Source: an uncultured Clostridia bacterium (lineage in GTDB: Bacteria; Bacillota; Clostridia; Saccharofermentanales; Saccharofermentanaceae). From it: a DNA stretch of 46,804 nucleotides. Numbering within the stretch: position 1 is the stretch's first letter; each line of letters opens with the position of its first letter. Shown piece after piece: positions 17,779 through 27,009 of this stretch. The stretch covers positions 1 to 46,804 of the forward strand of contig CAMVGO010000017.1 of the NCBI GenBank assembly GCA_947167045.1. Direction: 5' to 3'. The notes under the pieces were generated by a model. It saw only the letters and a list, made by a program, of their open reading frames with translations, did not search any database and was not told the origin of the DNA. Both the position numbers and the translations under genes were made by a program.

Positions 17779-18624
17779 TTATACTTTGATCCTCTTTATA
17801 AACTCTTTTACCAGTGCGCAGCTGTTTTCCGAAGCTAGCGCCGCATTATCCAATACTTCCTGCTCCGAGAGCGCATTGCCAGTAATACCTGCAGCCATAT
17901 TGGTAATACAGGATACCGCGGCAACTCTGATGCCCATGTGCGAAGCTGCTATCGCTTCAGGCACAGTTGACATTCCCACGGCAGTCGCGCCAAGTGTCCT
18001 CCATGCCCTTATCTCCGCCGGAGTCTCATACTGGGGACCCTTGGAATAAGCGTAAACACCCCTGCGCATCCTTATGCCCAGATCTTTCGCACAGGTTTCC
18101 AGAAGATCCGTAAGTTCCGGATCGTAGACATGGCACTGGTCGGGAAATCTCGTGCCGAATTCGGCGATGTTGGGACCTCTTAAAACGGGCTCTGCAAGGA
18201 AAGACAGGTGATCCGTTATGGCGACCAGCTCAGGGACTTTCATGTCGAGATCTATGCCGCCCGCGGCATTGGTCAGGAACAGAGCCTTCACTCCGAGCCT
18301 GCCCATTACTCTCACATAGAAAGTAACGGTCTCCATCGGATATCCTTCATAGTAATGGAACCTTCCGTTCATCATGAAAACGGGTCTGCCTGACAGTGTT
18401 CCGGCGATAAGTGCTCCCTTGTGTCCGGGCGCCGTTGAAACCGGGAAACCCGGAATCTCCTTATAAGGTATCTCCAGCGCATCTTCAGCCATGGAAGACA
18501 AAGGGCCCAGTCCTGAACCGAGGACTATGCAAACGGAAGGTATCGGCCTTCCGGACAGCGCATTCCTGATATAGGAAGCCGCTCCGTCGACACGTTTAAC
18601 AAATTCAGCTGTATCGGTGATCAT
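17779..18624 (-). CDS. Purine nucleoside phosphorylase
   Basis: About 281 residues; a type I (trimeric) purine nucleoside phosphorylase that splits nucleosides with phosphate. Motifs: VLGSGLGPLSS (phosphate loop), PGFPVSTAPGHKG, GRFHYYEGYPMETVTFYVRVM, TNAAGGID, YETPAEIRAWRTLGATAVGMSTVPEAI and SCITNMAAG with the base-binding Asn. I prefer the ATG at 18624, because AAGGA lies about eight bases before it but only two bases before the ATG at 18630. It is the first gene of a pair with ahcY. Type I enzymes prefer guanosine and inosine, so direct use of the adenosine made by AhcY is uncertain. Confidence 0.92.
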   Translation of the reverse strand: MITDTAEFVKRVDGAASYIRNALSGRPIPSVCIVLGSGLGPLSSMAEDALEIPYKEIPGFPVSTAPGHKGALIAGTLSGRPVFMMNGRFHYYEGYPMETVTFYVRVMGRLGVKALFLTNAAGGIDLDMKVPELVAITDHLSFLAEPVLRGPNIAEFGTRFPDQCHVYDPELTDLLETCAKDLGIRMRRGVYAYSKGPQYETPAEIRAWRTLGATAVGMSTVPEAIAASHMGIRVAAVSCITNMAAGITGNALSEQEVLDNAALASENSCALVKEFIKRIKV

Positions 18625-18698
18625 AAGCATTTCCTTCTAATCGTTGTATTATTCCCGTTTTCGAACACAGACATTATTCTATCACAGATAAAAGAACT

Positions 18699-18724
18699 AA
18701 GGCTGCCTCATATGAATCAGCCTT
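18699..18724 (-). terminator. Terminator after the cell-wall-binding protein gene
   Basis: AAGGCTG pairs with CAGCCTT over a 12-base loop. On the minus strand it is followed by a T-rich stretch (AGTTCTTTT). It lies 37 bases after the stop of the gene at 18761. Confidence 0.7.
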
Positions 18725-18760
18725 AATTCAATTAATCATCATGTCAAGTCAGCGTTCAGA

Positions 18761-20401
18761 TCATTCATAAACGGTATCATCGACAATTGCAACACAAGGA
18801 TCATCAGGATTCAAACACTTGCCGTTCTCATCAAAATTATATCCTCTGCCGTTGATTACATAGTTATAAGCAGTTGACATAGAAGGAAATCCATCTGTGA
18901 AATAATACCAGGAACCCCTGTACTTCAGCCACTCACCCTCTGCAACGCGGCCGTCAGGTTTTGCATAGCACCATTCATCCGAGTACTGGAACCAGCCGGT
19001 TACCATCTTGCAATCCTCGTCAAAAAAGTACTGTATGTTCGGATCATCATACATTGACCAGAAACTGTTTGGAAACGTAATACCGCTCCATTCATCAAAA
19101 TAGTACCAGTTTCCGTTGATCTTCTTCCAGCCTGTATAGTATTTTCCGTCGGAACCTATATAGGCCCATCCATAACCTAATTCTACCCAGCCGGGCTTAT
19201 CCTTGCCATATTGAGTAACTCTTCCGGAAGCATCGGCCTTATAGAGCTTACCTTCAAGAGGGAAACCATCATAATCAGAGACCATATTCCCCTGTTCATC
19301 GAAATAGTAGGTGGAACTGCCCTGTGTAAGCCATTTGTCGCGGTAAAGTTCACCCTTACTATCTGCATATGCCCAACTGGTTGCGGGACCATCCATGTAT
19401 AAGACCGATATCTGCTGCCAGCCTTTTACCGGCCTTCCGGAATCCGGATTAGAACAAACGCCGTTAGAATCAAAATCGTAGAGCTTATCATTGATTAGAA
19501 CATTCTTGCAGCCGGATACCATCTGTCCGAAACGGTCGAAATAATACCATTTTTTACCGACTTTAAGCCACTCTGACTGATATCCCTTACCGCCGGATTT
19601 AAGATAGCAATAAAAACCTGTAGAAGGATCTTTATGCCAGCCCGGTGTTGTGTTCATTGCACCTGACGGATCAAGGAACCATACGGATCCATCGTTCTCC
19701 CAATCGAAAAGGATACCTGTCTTCATCTCATAAGAATAATCAAAGAAATACCATTTATTGCTGATCTTATGCCAGCCTTTATATGCATGGCCGTCGGAAC
19801 CGTAAAAACCCCAACTGCCATACTGATTCTGAACCCAACTATTAGTGACCATCTTGCCATTGTCAGCAAAATAGTACTCAAAACGTTCTTGCTTGCCGTT
19901 ATCTACAAAATACGGCTGTCCGGTAGCCATGATGCCGTAATCGTTATAAACGGAACCGGTCTTTTCATCTCCGAAAAAGTACCAGCTGCCATTGATCTTT
20001 TTCCAGCCGGAATATACCTTTCCGTTGGCTCCGACATAACGCCACTGCGAACGTGATTTATCGTAGATCGGGTAACCATCGCTATTGTAACCTGTTATGA
20101 AATACCGGCACGGGATCCACTTATTCTTGTCCATACGCCCTTTTGCATCGAAATGATACATATCACCGTCAATCCAGGCGAAAGTATCCTTAAGGACATA
20201 TCCGTCCTCGTAGAAATAGTACCAGTACCCGTCGATTTCCTTCCAGGTATTGACGTAATACTCCGTCGAGGAAGTGTAATACTTCCATCCCCATTCATCC
20301 TCGCTCCAGCCAGTTGTATCAGCCATTGCCGTCGCAGGCACGAATGAGAGCATCATACCAGCCGTCAATGCGGATGCCACAAACTTCTGAAATTTCATCA
20401 A
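18761..20401 (-). CDS. Secreted protein of choline/cell-wall-binding repeats
   Basis: A 546-residue exported protein made almost wholly of aromatic repeats of about 20 residues. Residues 1-27 are a signal peptide ending in AMA. Repeats such as GWKKINGSWYFFG, GWHKISNKWYFFD, EWLKVGKKWYYFD and GWKKINGNWYYFD match the CW_1/glucan-binding type, which holds proteins to choline-bearing or other cell-wall polymers. No enzymatic domain is present, so it may be a structural or binding protein of the surface. GGGGGGA precedes two adjacent ATG codons. The gene stands alone, with its own promoter and terminator. The ligand cannot be told from the sequence. Confidence 0.85.
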   Translation of the reverse strand: MMKFQKFVASALTAGMMLSFVPATAMADTTGWSEDEWGWKYYTSSTEYYVNTWKEIDGYWYYFYEDGYVLKDTFAWIDGDMYHFDAKGRMDKNKWIPCRYFITGYNSDGYPIYDKSRSQWRYVGANGKVYSGWKKINGSWYFFGDEKTGSVYNDYGIMATGQPYFVDNGKQERFEYYFADNGKMVTNSWVQNQYGSWGFYGSDGHAYKGWHKISNKWYFFDYSYEMKTGILFDWENDGSVWFLDPSGAMNTTPGWHKDPSTGFYCYLKSGGKGYQSEWLKVGKKWYYFDRFGQMVSGCKNVLINDKLYDFDSNGVCSNPDSGRPVKGWQQISVLYMDGPATSWAYADSKGELYRDKWLTQGSSTYYFDEQGNMVSDYDGFPLEGKLYKADASGRVTQYGKDKPGWVELGYGWAYIGSDGKYYTGWKKINGNWYYFDEWSGITFPNSFWSMYDDPNIQYFFDEDCKMVTGWFQYSDEWCYAKPDGRVAEGEWLKYRGSWYYFTDGFPSMSTAYNYVINGRGYNFDENGKCLNPDDPCVAIVDDTVYE

Positions 20402-20432
20402 TCTGTCCCCCCTTTTCGTAAAAAGATAATTA

Positions 20433-20441
20433 ATTATATCA
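20433..20441 (-). promoter_or_regulatory. Extended -10 promoter of the cell-wall-binding protein gene
   Basis: On the minus strand TGA directly precedes TATAAT, forming a perfect extended -10 element 31 bases before the start codon. No clear -35 is present. Confidence 0.6.
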
Positions 20442-20491
20442 AGGTAAAAAGACTATTTGGAATAGTAGAACAATGCGCATATGCAAAATTA

Positions 20492-20515
20492 AAACTGCCC
20501 CGTATGAGGCAGTTT
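20492..20515 (-). terminator. Terminator after secA
   Basis: AAACTGCC pairs with GGCAGTTT over an 8-base loop, followed on the minus strand by a T-rich run (TTTTAATTTT when counted from the stem). It lies 26 bases past the secA stop. Confidence 0.8.
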
Positions 20516-20541
20516 CAATAATATAGTTACGTTATTTAGGC

Positions 20542-23340
<2,799 letters not shown>

Positions 23341-23350
23341 TTTGTACCTT

Positions 23351-23773
23351 TTATTCCTCTTCTTTATTTTTCTCGGAAGCTTCCTTAAGTCTGTTCAGTG
23401 CAGTCCTGTATCCGCCGTCGGGGTTAACATAACAGTTCTTGACCCTGGAGATAGTAGTGGAACTGACCTTCGTGGAAGATCTTGCCTTCCCGCGGGCTCT
23501 CCCTGTAGACCTCTTACCGGGGGCGGTCTTGCCTTCCTCCGAAGATTCCGCAGGCGATATCTCCTTGATTATCTCCTCATAGCTCTTGCCCTGTTCGATC
23601 CTTCTGACGATCTGCCAACGGTGAAGGAATGAGTGCAGTTCGTTTATGGAACAGAGATCCACAAAGAACTTATGCATCTCGCTGCTGTCCCTCATAGTCA
23701 GCATCGCATTGTAAAGATCCGTTAACTCTTCCAGTTCACTATCCGTAAAATGAGTGTCCTTAATGCCGTCCAT
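23351..23773 (-). CDS. YerC/YecD-type TrpR-related protein with an insertion in its helix-turn-helix
   Basis: A 140-residue DNA-binding protein of the Trp-repressor superfamily. Residues 10-72 (ELEELTDLYNAMLTM to SYEEIIKEI) and 103-130 (VSSTTISRVKNCY and GGYRTALNRL) match the YerC family, which is about 100 residues long. Between the two helices of the DNA-binding motif lies an extra segment of about 30 residues (73-102), rich in Ser, Gly, Lys and Arg (KRSTGRARGKARSS). The reading frame is intact. The target is unknown. It precedes secA by 10 bp, an unusual pairing. Confidence 0.85.
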   Translation of the reverse strand: MDGIKDTHFTDSELEELTDLYNAMLTMRDSSEMHKFFVDLCSINELHSFLHRWQIVRRIEQGKSYEEIIKEISPAESSEEGKTAPGKRSTGRARGKARSSTKVSSTTISRVKNCYVNPDGGYRTALNRLKEASEKNKEEE

Positions 23774-23794
23774 CTTGTCACCTTTTACTTGATA

Positions 23795-24028
23795 TCATGT
23801 AACCGCATCGGTCAGGTAATTCCAGATCGGTGTGGCGTATCCCATGTAGATCGCAACAAAGATCACGGTAATGGCAAGAACAACAAGGATGCCCAGGAGC
23901 AATCTGGAGAAAATAAGATTGGTCTTTGCCTTTCTCAGCGAATCACCGATCGAGAGAGACGAAGACTTGTCTGTATTGATCTTAGAGTTTGCCAGACTCG
24001 GACGCCTAACGCTGTTATTATGTTTCAA
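23795..24028 (-). CDS. Small single-span membrane protein, unknown function
   Basis: A 77-residue protein not recognised as any family. A basic, Ser-rich N-terminal part of about 40 residues is followed by one membrane helix (about 42-64, LLLGILVVLAITVIFVAIYMG) and a short outside tail. The start is TTG, supported by GGAGGT eight bases upstream and a promoter 29-57 bases upstream. It is the first gene of a run with the yerC-like gene and secA. Its position could suggest a link to export, but nothing in the sequence shows it. Confidence 0.65.
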   Translation of the reverse strand: MKHNNSVRRPSLANSKINTDKSSSLSIGDSLRKAKTNLIFSRLLLGILVVLAITVIFVAIYMGYATPIWNYLTDAVT

Positions 24029-24056
24029 CTTCTCTTACCTCCAAACATACCCATAC

Positions 24057-24085
24057 ATAATAACGCATTATTTATTTTAATACAA
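24057..24085 (-). promoter_or_regulatory. SigmaA promoter of the small membrane protein-yerC-secA run
   Basis: On the minus strand TTGTAT (24080-24085) and TATTAT (24057-24062) are separated by 17 bp. It directs transcription toward the TTG start at 24028. Confidence 0.6.
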
Positions 24086-24105
24086 TAAAGGCGATTTTAA
24101 GGTAC

Positions 24106-25122
24106 CTATCCCTCTGAATACTTCTCGGAAACATCATATTCGGCTATATCGAGGATAACGCCGTGGATCAGGGCATATCCCTTCATCTCTTCGACCGCTT
24201 CCCTGCCGATCCCGCCGGAGTTCTCAGGTATTATAACCGTAAGATGTCTGGAATCAACCTGATCGACCGAATATGTCTTACCGTTTATCACCGCCGACTG
24301 CGGTTCAAAACAGCTTAACGAGGTTATGTCCTCTTTGATCTTCTTCTGAATGTGGGAGATATCCTGATAGTAGGTCGACGTCAGGTCTATGCTCCTTATG
24401 GCGGTTATCTCGCCGCCGTTTACGGCATCTATTACCGGAAATGTTTTCGGAAGATTCGCTCCGAAGATCTCCCTGAACCTGTCTCCCCTGTCGAAATTGC
24501 TCATCGACCAGATGTTTTCCTTCTCCTCATCCTGCTTTTCCTGTGCCGCCTCACCTTGCAGCATCAGTACGGGATCTCCGTACAGTGGTATTACCGAATA
24601 GATGCTCCTGGTCTTGACGCCCGCCAGAGTCACCACGGAATATTCGGTGGTGACCTCTATTATGTGATGTTCATCATTTATCTCGAAAAAGACGTCTATG
24701 TCCTCAGGAGCGAAGAACTCCGAACCGCCGTTCCTCTCGATGAAAGCCTCCCGGATCTGCTCTTCCATGGTATGCGCGAAAACACCCTGAAGAATGAGTT
24801 CCGTTATCGTATGACCCGTAGCATCGTCAAAACCTGTCGCAACAGATACAGCTTTAGATACAACATCAGCGCCTTTTGCTCCGCCTGTTCCTGTATCAGG
24901 AAACGCGTTTATGGCCGCTGACATGAGATCTGATGCCGGTACCGAAACAGGATAGAGCAAGGACATCTTTTCACATGTTTGCTCACATGCCCTTCTCATT
25001 AGGATATCCGTTCTGTACAGATCGATGGCACCGATGACCGATGCCAGAAATACGAGTGTTATCGTAAAGGCGATAGCAGCTTCGATGCTCACGCTGCCTT
25101 TCTTATCTGTTTTAAATCTCAT
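24106..25122 (-). CDS. TadE-like pilin-type protein
   Basis: A 338-residue protein with a pilin-like N-terminus: KKGSVSIEAAIAFTITLVFLASVIGAIDLYR, that is, a basic/Gly start, a Glu five residues into the hydrophobic helix (about 13-30), then a long outside domain. This fits the TadE group of Flp/Tad pilus or secretion systems. The outside part has no motif I recognise. AGGAGG lies seven bases before the start. It is the third gene of the pilin-like run. No Tad ATPase, platform protein or prepilin peptidase is encoded within the window. Confidence 0.75.
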   Translation of the reverse strand: MRFKTDKKGSVSIEAAIAFTITLVFLASVIGAIDLYRTDILMRRACEQTCEKMSLLYPVSVPASDLMSAAINAFPDTGTGGAKGADVVSKAVSVATGFDDATGHTITELILQGVFAHTMEEQIREAFIERNGGSEFFAPEDIDVFFEINDEHHIIEVTTEYSVVTLAGVKTRSIYSVIPLYGDPVLMLQGEAAQEKQDEEKENIWSMSNFDRGDRFREIFGANLPKTFPVIDAVNGGEITAIRSIDLTSTYYQDISHIQKKIKEDITSLSCFEPQSAVINGKTYSVDQVDSRHLTVIIPENSGGIGREAVEEMKGYALIHGVILDIAEYDVSEKYSEG

Positions 25123-25139
25123 GATCCTGCCTCCTTTCT

Positions 25140-26501
25140 TTATTCATAAAGCTGATAGGACCGTTCCGAAGAATAGACGCTTCCCCTGAAATCCGCTTCA
25201 AGGCTTATTCCCGTATAGAGGGTTCCGTAATCCCTTGTAAGGATCTCCAGGCTTCTTTCCAGAAGGTCCTCTTCAGGTGTGCAAAGACAGAAAAGGTACA
25301 GGAATTCACGGTAGCTGAAAGTCACCATTTTCGTGCCGTCGTATTCGAATATGACGGCCCTGTCCCCGTGGATCACGTACCAGTAATCCTTTATGGACTG
25401 AACGACAGCACAGTAGAAAGTAAGCCCGAAGGCGATTATCTTGGGGTCGATCTTTACGGTTCCCTCGCTTACCGCGAGTATTATCGCGGATATCATTTCA
25501 CCCAAGACCTCCATGGTGTTCCTGAATTTCTCATCGGCATAATCCTTGAGCATGTTTGCGGCGATGAGGATGTCTTTTACGATGAAGCCAAGTTTTATCA
25601 CGGACTGATACCTGTCAAGTCCTGTGATGATGTATTCACAGTCGGCTTCGTGAGATCCGTGTATGCTGTCAAAGTCCGTGCCGTTAATGGAGCCGTCGCC
25701 GTCAGGCCTGTACCAGCAGTCGAAATTATATGCGCAGTAATGCGCTGTCTGGAACTTTCTCATTGCATCAGGCGTGGAATCTGAAAAGAGATCAAGAGTT
25801 GATTCAAGTGAAGCTATACTCTCCAGAAAGCCGTCCCAATCGGCTACGTCGATGTCTATATCGAGCTCCAAGTCTCTGGTCGCGTCCCTGTAATCCTTAC
25901 GGATCGAATCGATGTCGGCGATCTGTTCGACGAGTTCCTCTATGTTGAGGGTATCTCCCGCCTTTTTCACCCATTCCTCCGCGGAATCCGCTCCTTTTAT
26001 CATCTTCGACACATAATCGGCCGCGGGACTTTGCATGAACTGTCCTACATTCTTGAATATACCTTGTTCATCGAGTTCAAGGATCATCGCCGAATATCCT
26101 TCGATGAGCCCCTTCAAAGCTATTCCCGGACCTCTGTAGTTGTAATAAGACGAGATGACCTTCTTCAGATCATCTGCGGTAAGCTCCGACAATCCTGCCA
26201 CGCCGAGTTCGGACTCAGGCGCAAGTCCGTTTATCTCGAGCGCTTTGTAAAAGCACTCATCGTCAACGTCATCAAGGGTGAAGGCATATATGCCGTATAC
26301 ATCAAAGAGCTGCCTGTTGTAATCGGCCAGGATCGTTTCGATCTGTGTCTTGAGCGCGGTATTGACACTCAATGCATAATCAAGATTCCAAACAAAAGTC
26401 ACAAACGTGCACTCAACGAGTATCAGCGCCGCCATTATTACCGCGAGGAAGAGCGAAGATGCGCCCTTTCTGTTACGTAAAAGCTTATCAACCCTCTTCA
26501 T
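25140..26501 (-). CDS. TadG/DUF5702-like pilin-type protein
   Basis: A 453-residue protein with NRKGASSLFLAVIMAALILVECTFVTFVWN near the N-terminus, a single membrane helix preceded by a basic stretch, as in TadG and DUF5702 proteins of Tad-like clusters. The outside part is long and acidic, with helical stretches (about 150-260). A longer reading frame begins at 26615, but AGGAGG lies at the proper distance only from the ATG at 26501, and that start overlaps the preceding gene by 14 bp. It lies between the other two pilin-like genes. Function is unknown; a minor pilin or an outer tether is likely. Confidence 0.75.
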   Translation of the reverse strand: MKRVDKLLRNRKGASSLFLAVIMAALILVECTFVTFVWNLDYALSVNTALKTQIETILADYNRQLFDVYGIYAFTLDDVDDECFYKALEINGLAPESELGVAGLSELTADDLKKVISSYYNYRGPGIALKGLIEGYSAMILELDEQGIFKNVGQFMQSPAADYVSKMIKGADSAEEWVKKAGDTLNIEELVEQIADIDSIRKDYRDATRDLELDIDIDVADWDGFLESIASLESTLDLFSDSTPDAMRKFQTAHYCAYNFDCWYRPDGDGSINGTDFDSIHGSHEADCEYIITGLDRYQSVIKLGFIVKDILIAANMLKDYADEKFRNTMEVLGEMISAIILAVSEGTVKIDPKIIAFGLTFYCAVVQSIKDYWYVIHGDRAVIFEYDGTKMVTFSYREFLYLFCLCTPEEDLLERSLEILTRDYGTLYTGISLEADFRGSVYSSERSYQLYE

Positions 26502-26790
26502 TGCCGGCCTCCTGTGAAAGATCGAAAACGGATCCGTAGATGAGCCTGAAGTTATCCGATATCCCCGTAAGGAACGTGCAGAGCCTTTCGGGCGAAGTAT
26601 CGTAACAGACCGCACCGCTTACATTGTTCTGATAAAAGATCTCCCTGTCCCGCTCCATATAAAAGAGCTCGTTGCCCCCGTCTTTGGCGCAGTCGAAAGA
26701 ATCGAGCGCTACAGCCTCGGGACCTGTGATCATGAAAGCAAGCATAACGAGGATAAGTGACATGCAGACTGCAGATTCCAGTGTAGACAT
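26488..26790 (-). CDS. Small pilin-like protein, first gene of the run
   Basis: A 100-residue protein. Its N-terminus, MSTLESAVCMSLILVMLAFMITGPEAVALD, resembles the hydrophobic helix of TadE-type or type II pseudopilins, with a Glu at position 5 and almost no leader. The rest is a short soluble domain with two to three Cys residues. AGGAGG lies eight bases before the start. It is followed by the TadG-like and TadE-like genes, with overlap or short gaps. I do not recognise a named family. The promoter region carries the triple CGACAAA element also found before comEC. Confidence 0.65.
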   Translation of the reverse strand: MSTLESAVCMSLILVMLAFMITGPEAVALDSFDCAKDGGNELFYMERDREIFYQNNVSGAVCYDTSPERLCTFLTGISDNFRLIYGSVFDLSQEAGNEEG

Positions 26791-26813
26791 GATAAGCCTC
26801 CTTTTTTACTAAA

Positions 26814-26819
26814 ATCATA
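26814..26819 (-). promoter_or_regulatory. Candidate -10 box of the pilin-like operon
   Basis: TATGAT on the minus strand, 23 bases before the start codon. The -35 position 17 bp upstream (GAATAT) does not match TTGACA. A promoter of this kind often needs an activator, and the triple repeat begins 35 bp further upstream. Confidence 0.4.
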
Positions 26820-26851
26820 CAGGCTCAAGTCATTTGATATTCCTTACAAAG

Positions 26852-26880
26852 AACGACAAAATCCGACAAAACCGACAAAG
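26852..26880 (-). promoter_or_regulatory. Triple CGACAAA element upstream of the pilin-like operon
   Basis: Three direct copies of CGACAAA on the plus strand (TTTGTCG on the coding strand) begin at 26854, 26864 and 26873, with steps of 10 and 9 bp. The element matches that before comEC (43789-43817) at 24 of 29 positions, with the same steps and orientation. It is probably a binding site for a regulator that binds one DNA face. Confidence 0.65.
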
Positions 26881-26881
26881 A

Positions 26882-26907
26882 AAGCCGCCCGGCGGACCGG
26901 ACGGCTT
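26882..26907 (-). terminator. Terminator after pheT
   Basis: AAGCCG and CCG pair with CGG and CGGCTT (single mismatches inside), a very GC-rich hairpin, followed on the minus strand by CTTTCTTTG. It lies about 100 bases past the pheT stop. Confidence 0.75.
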
Positions 26908-26978
26908 AAGTGCTTCAAAGCATTGATTTTATTATGTTTCAGGGCTTTTTCCCTTTCAGCGGGCGCCCTATTACCTTA

Positions 26979-27005
26979 TTATAACGGTTTGATTATAACG
27001 GTTTG
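26979..27005. repeat. 14-bp tandem duplication after pheT
   Basis: TTATAACGGTTTGA at 26979-26992 is repeated without its last base at 26993-27005, just past the pheT stop. It is a small duplication in the 3' untranslated region with no evident role. Confidence 0.8.
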
Positions 27006-27009
27006 CTTA

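Noticed and set aside
26852..26880. Spo0A boxes (TGTCGAA) as the explanation of the triple repeats
   Set aside because: Copies read TTTGTCGG or TTGTCGA followed by T, so none has the full box, and the strict 10/9 stepping is not typical of Spo0A sites.
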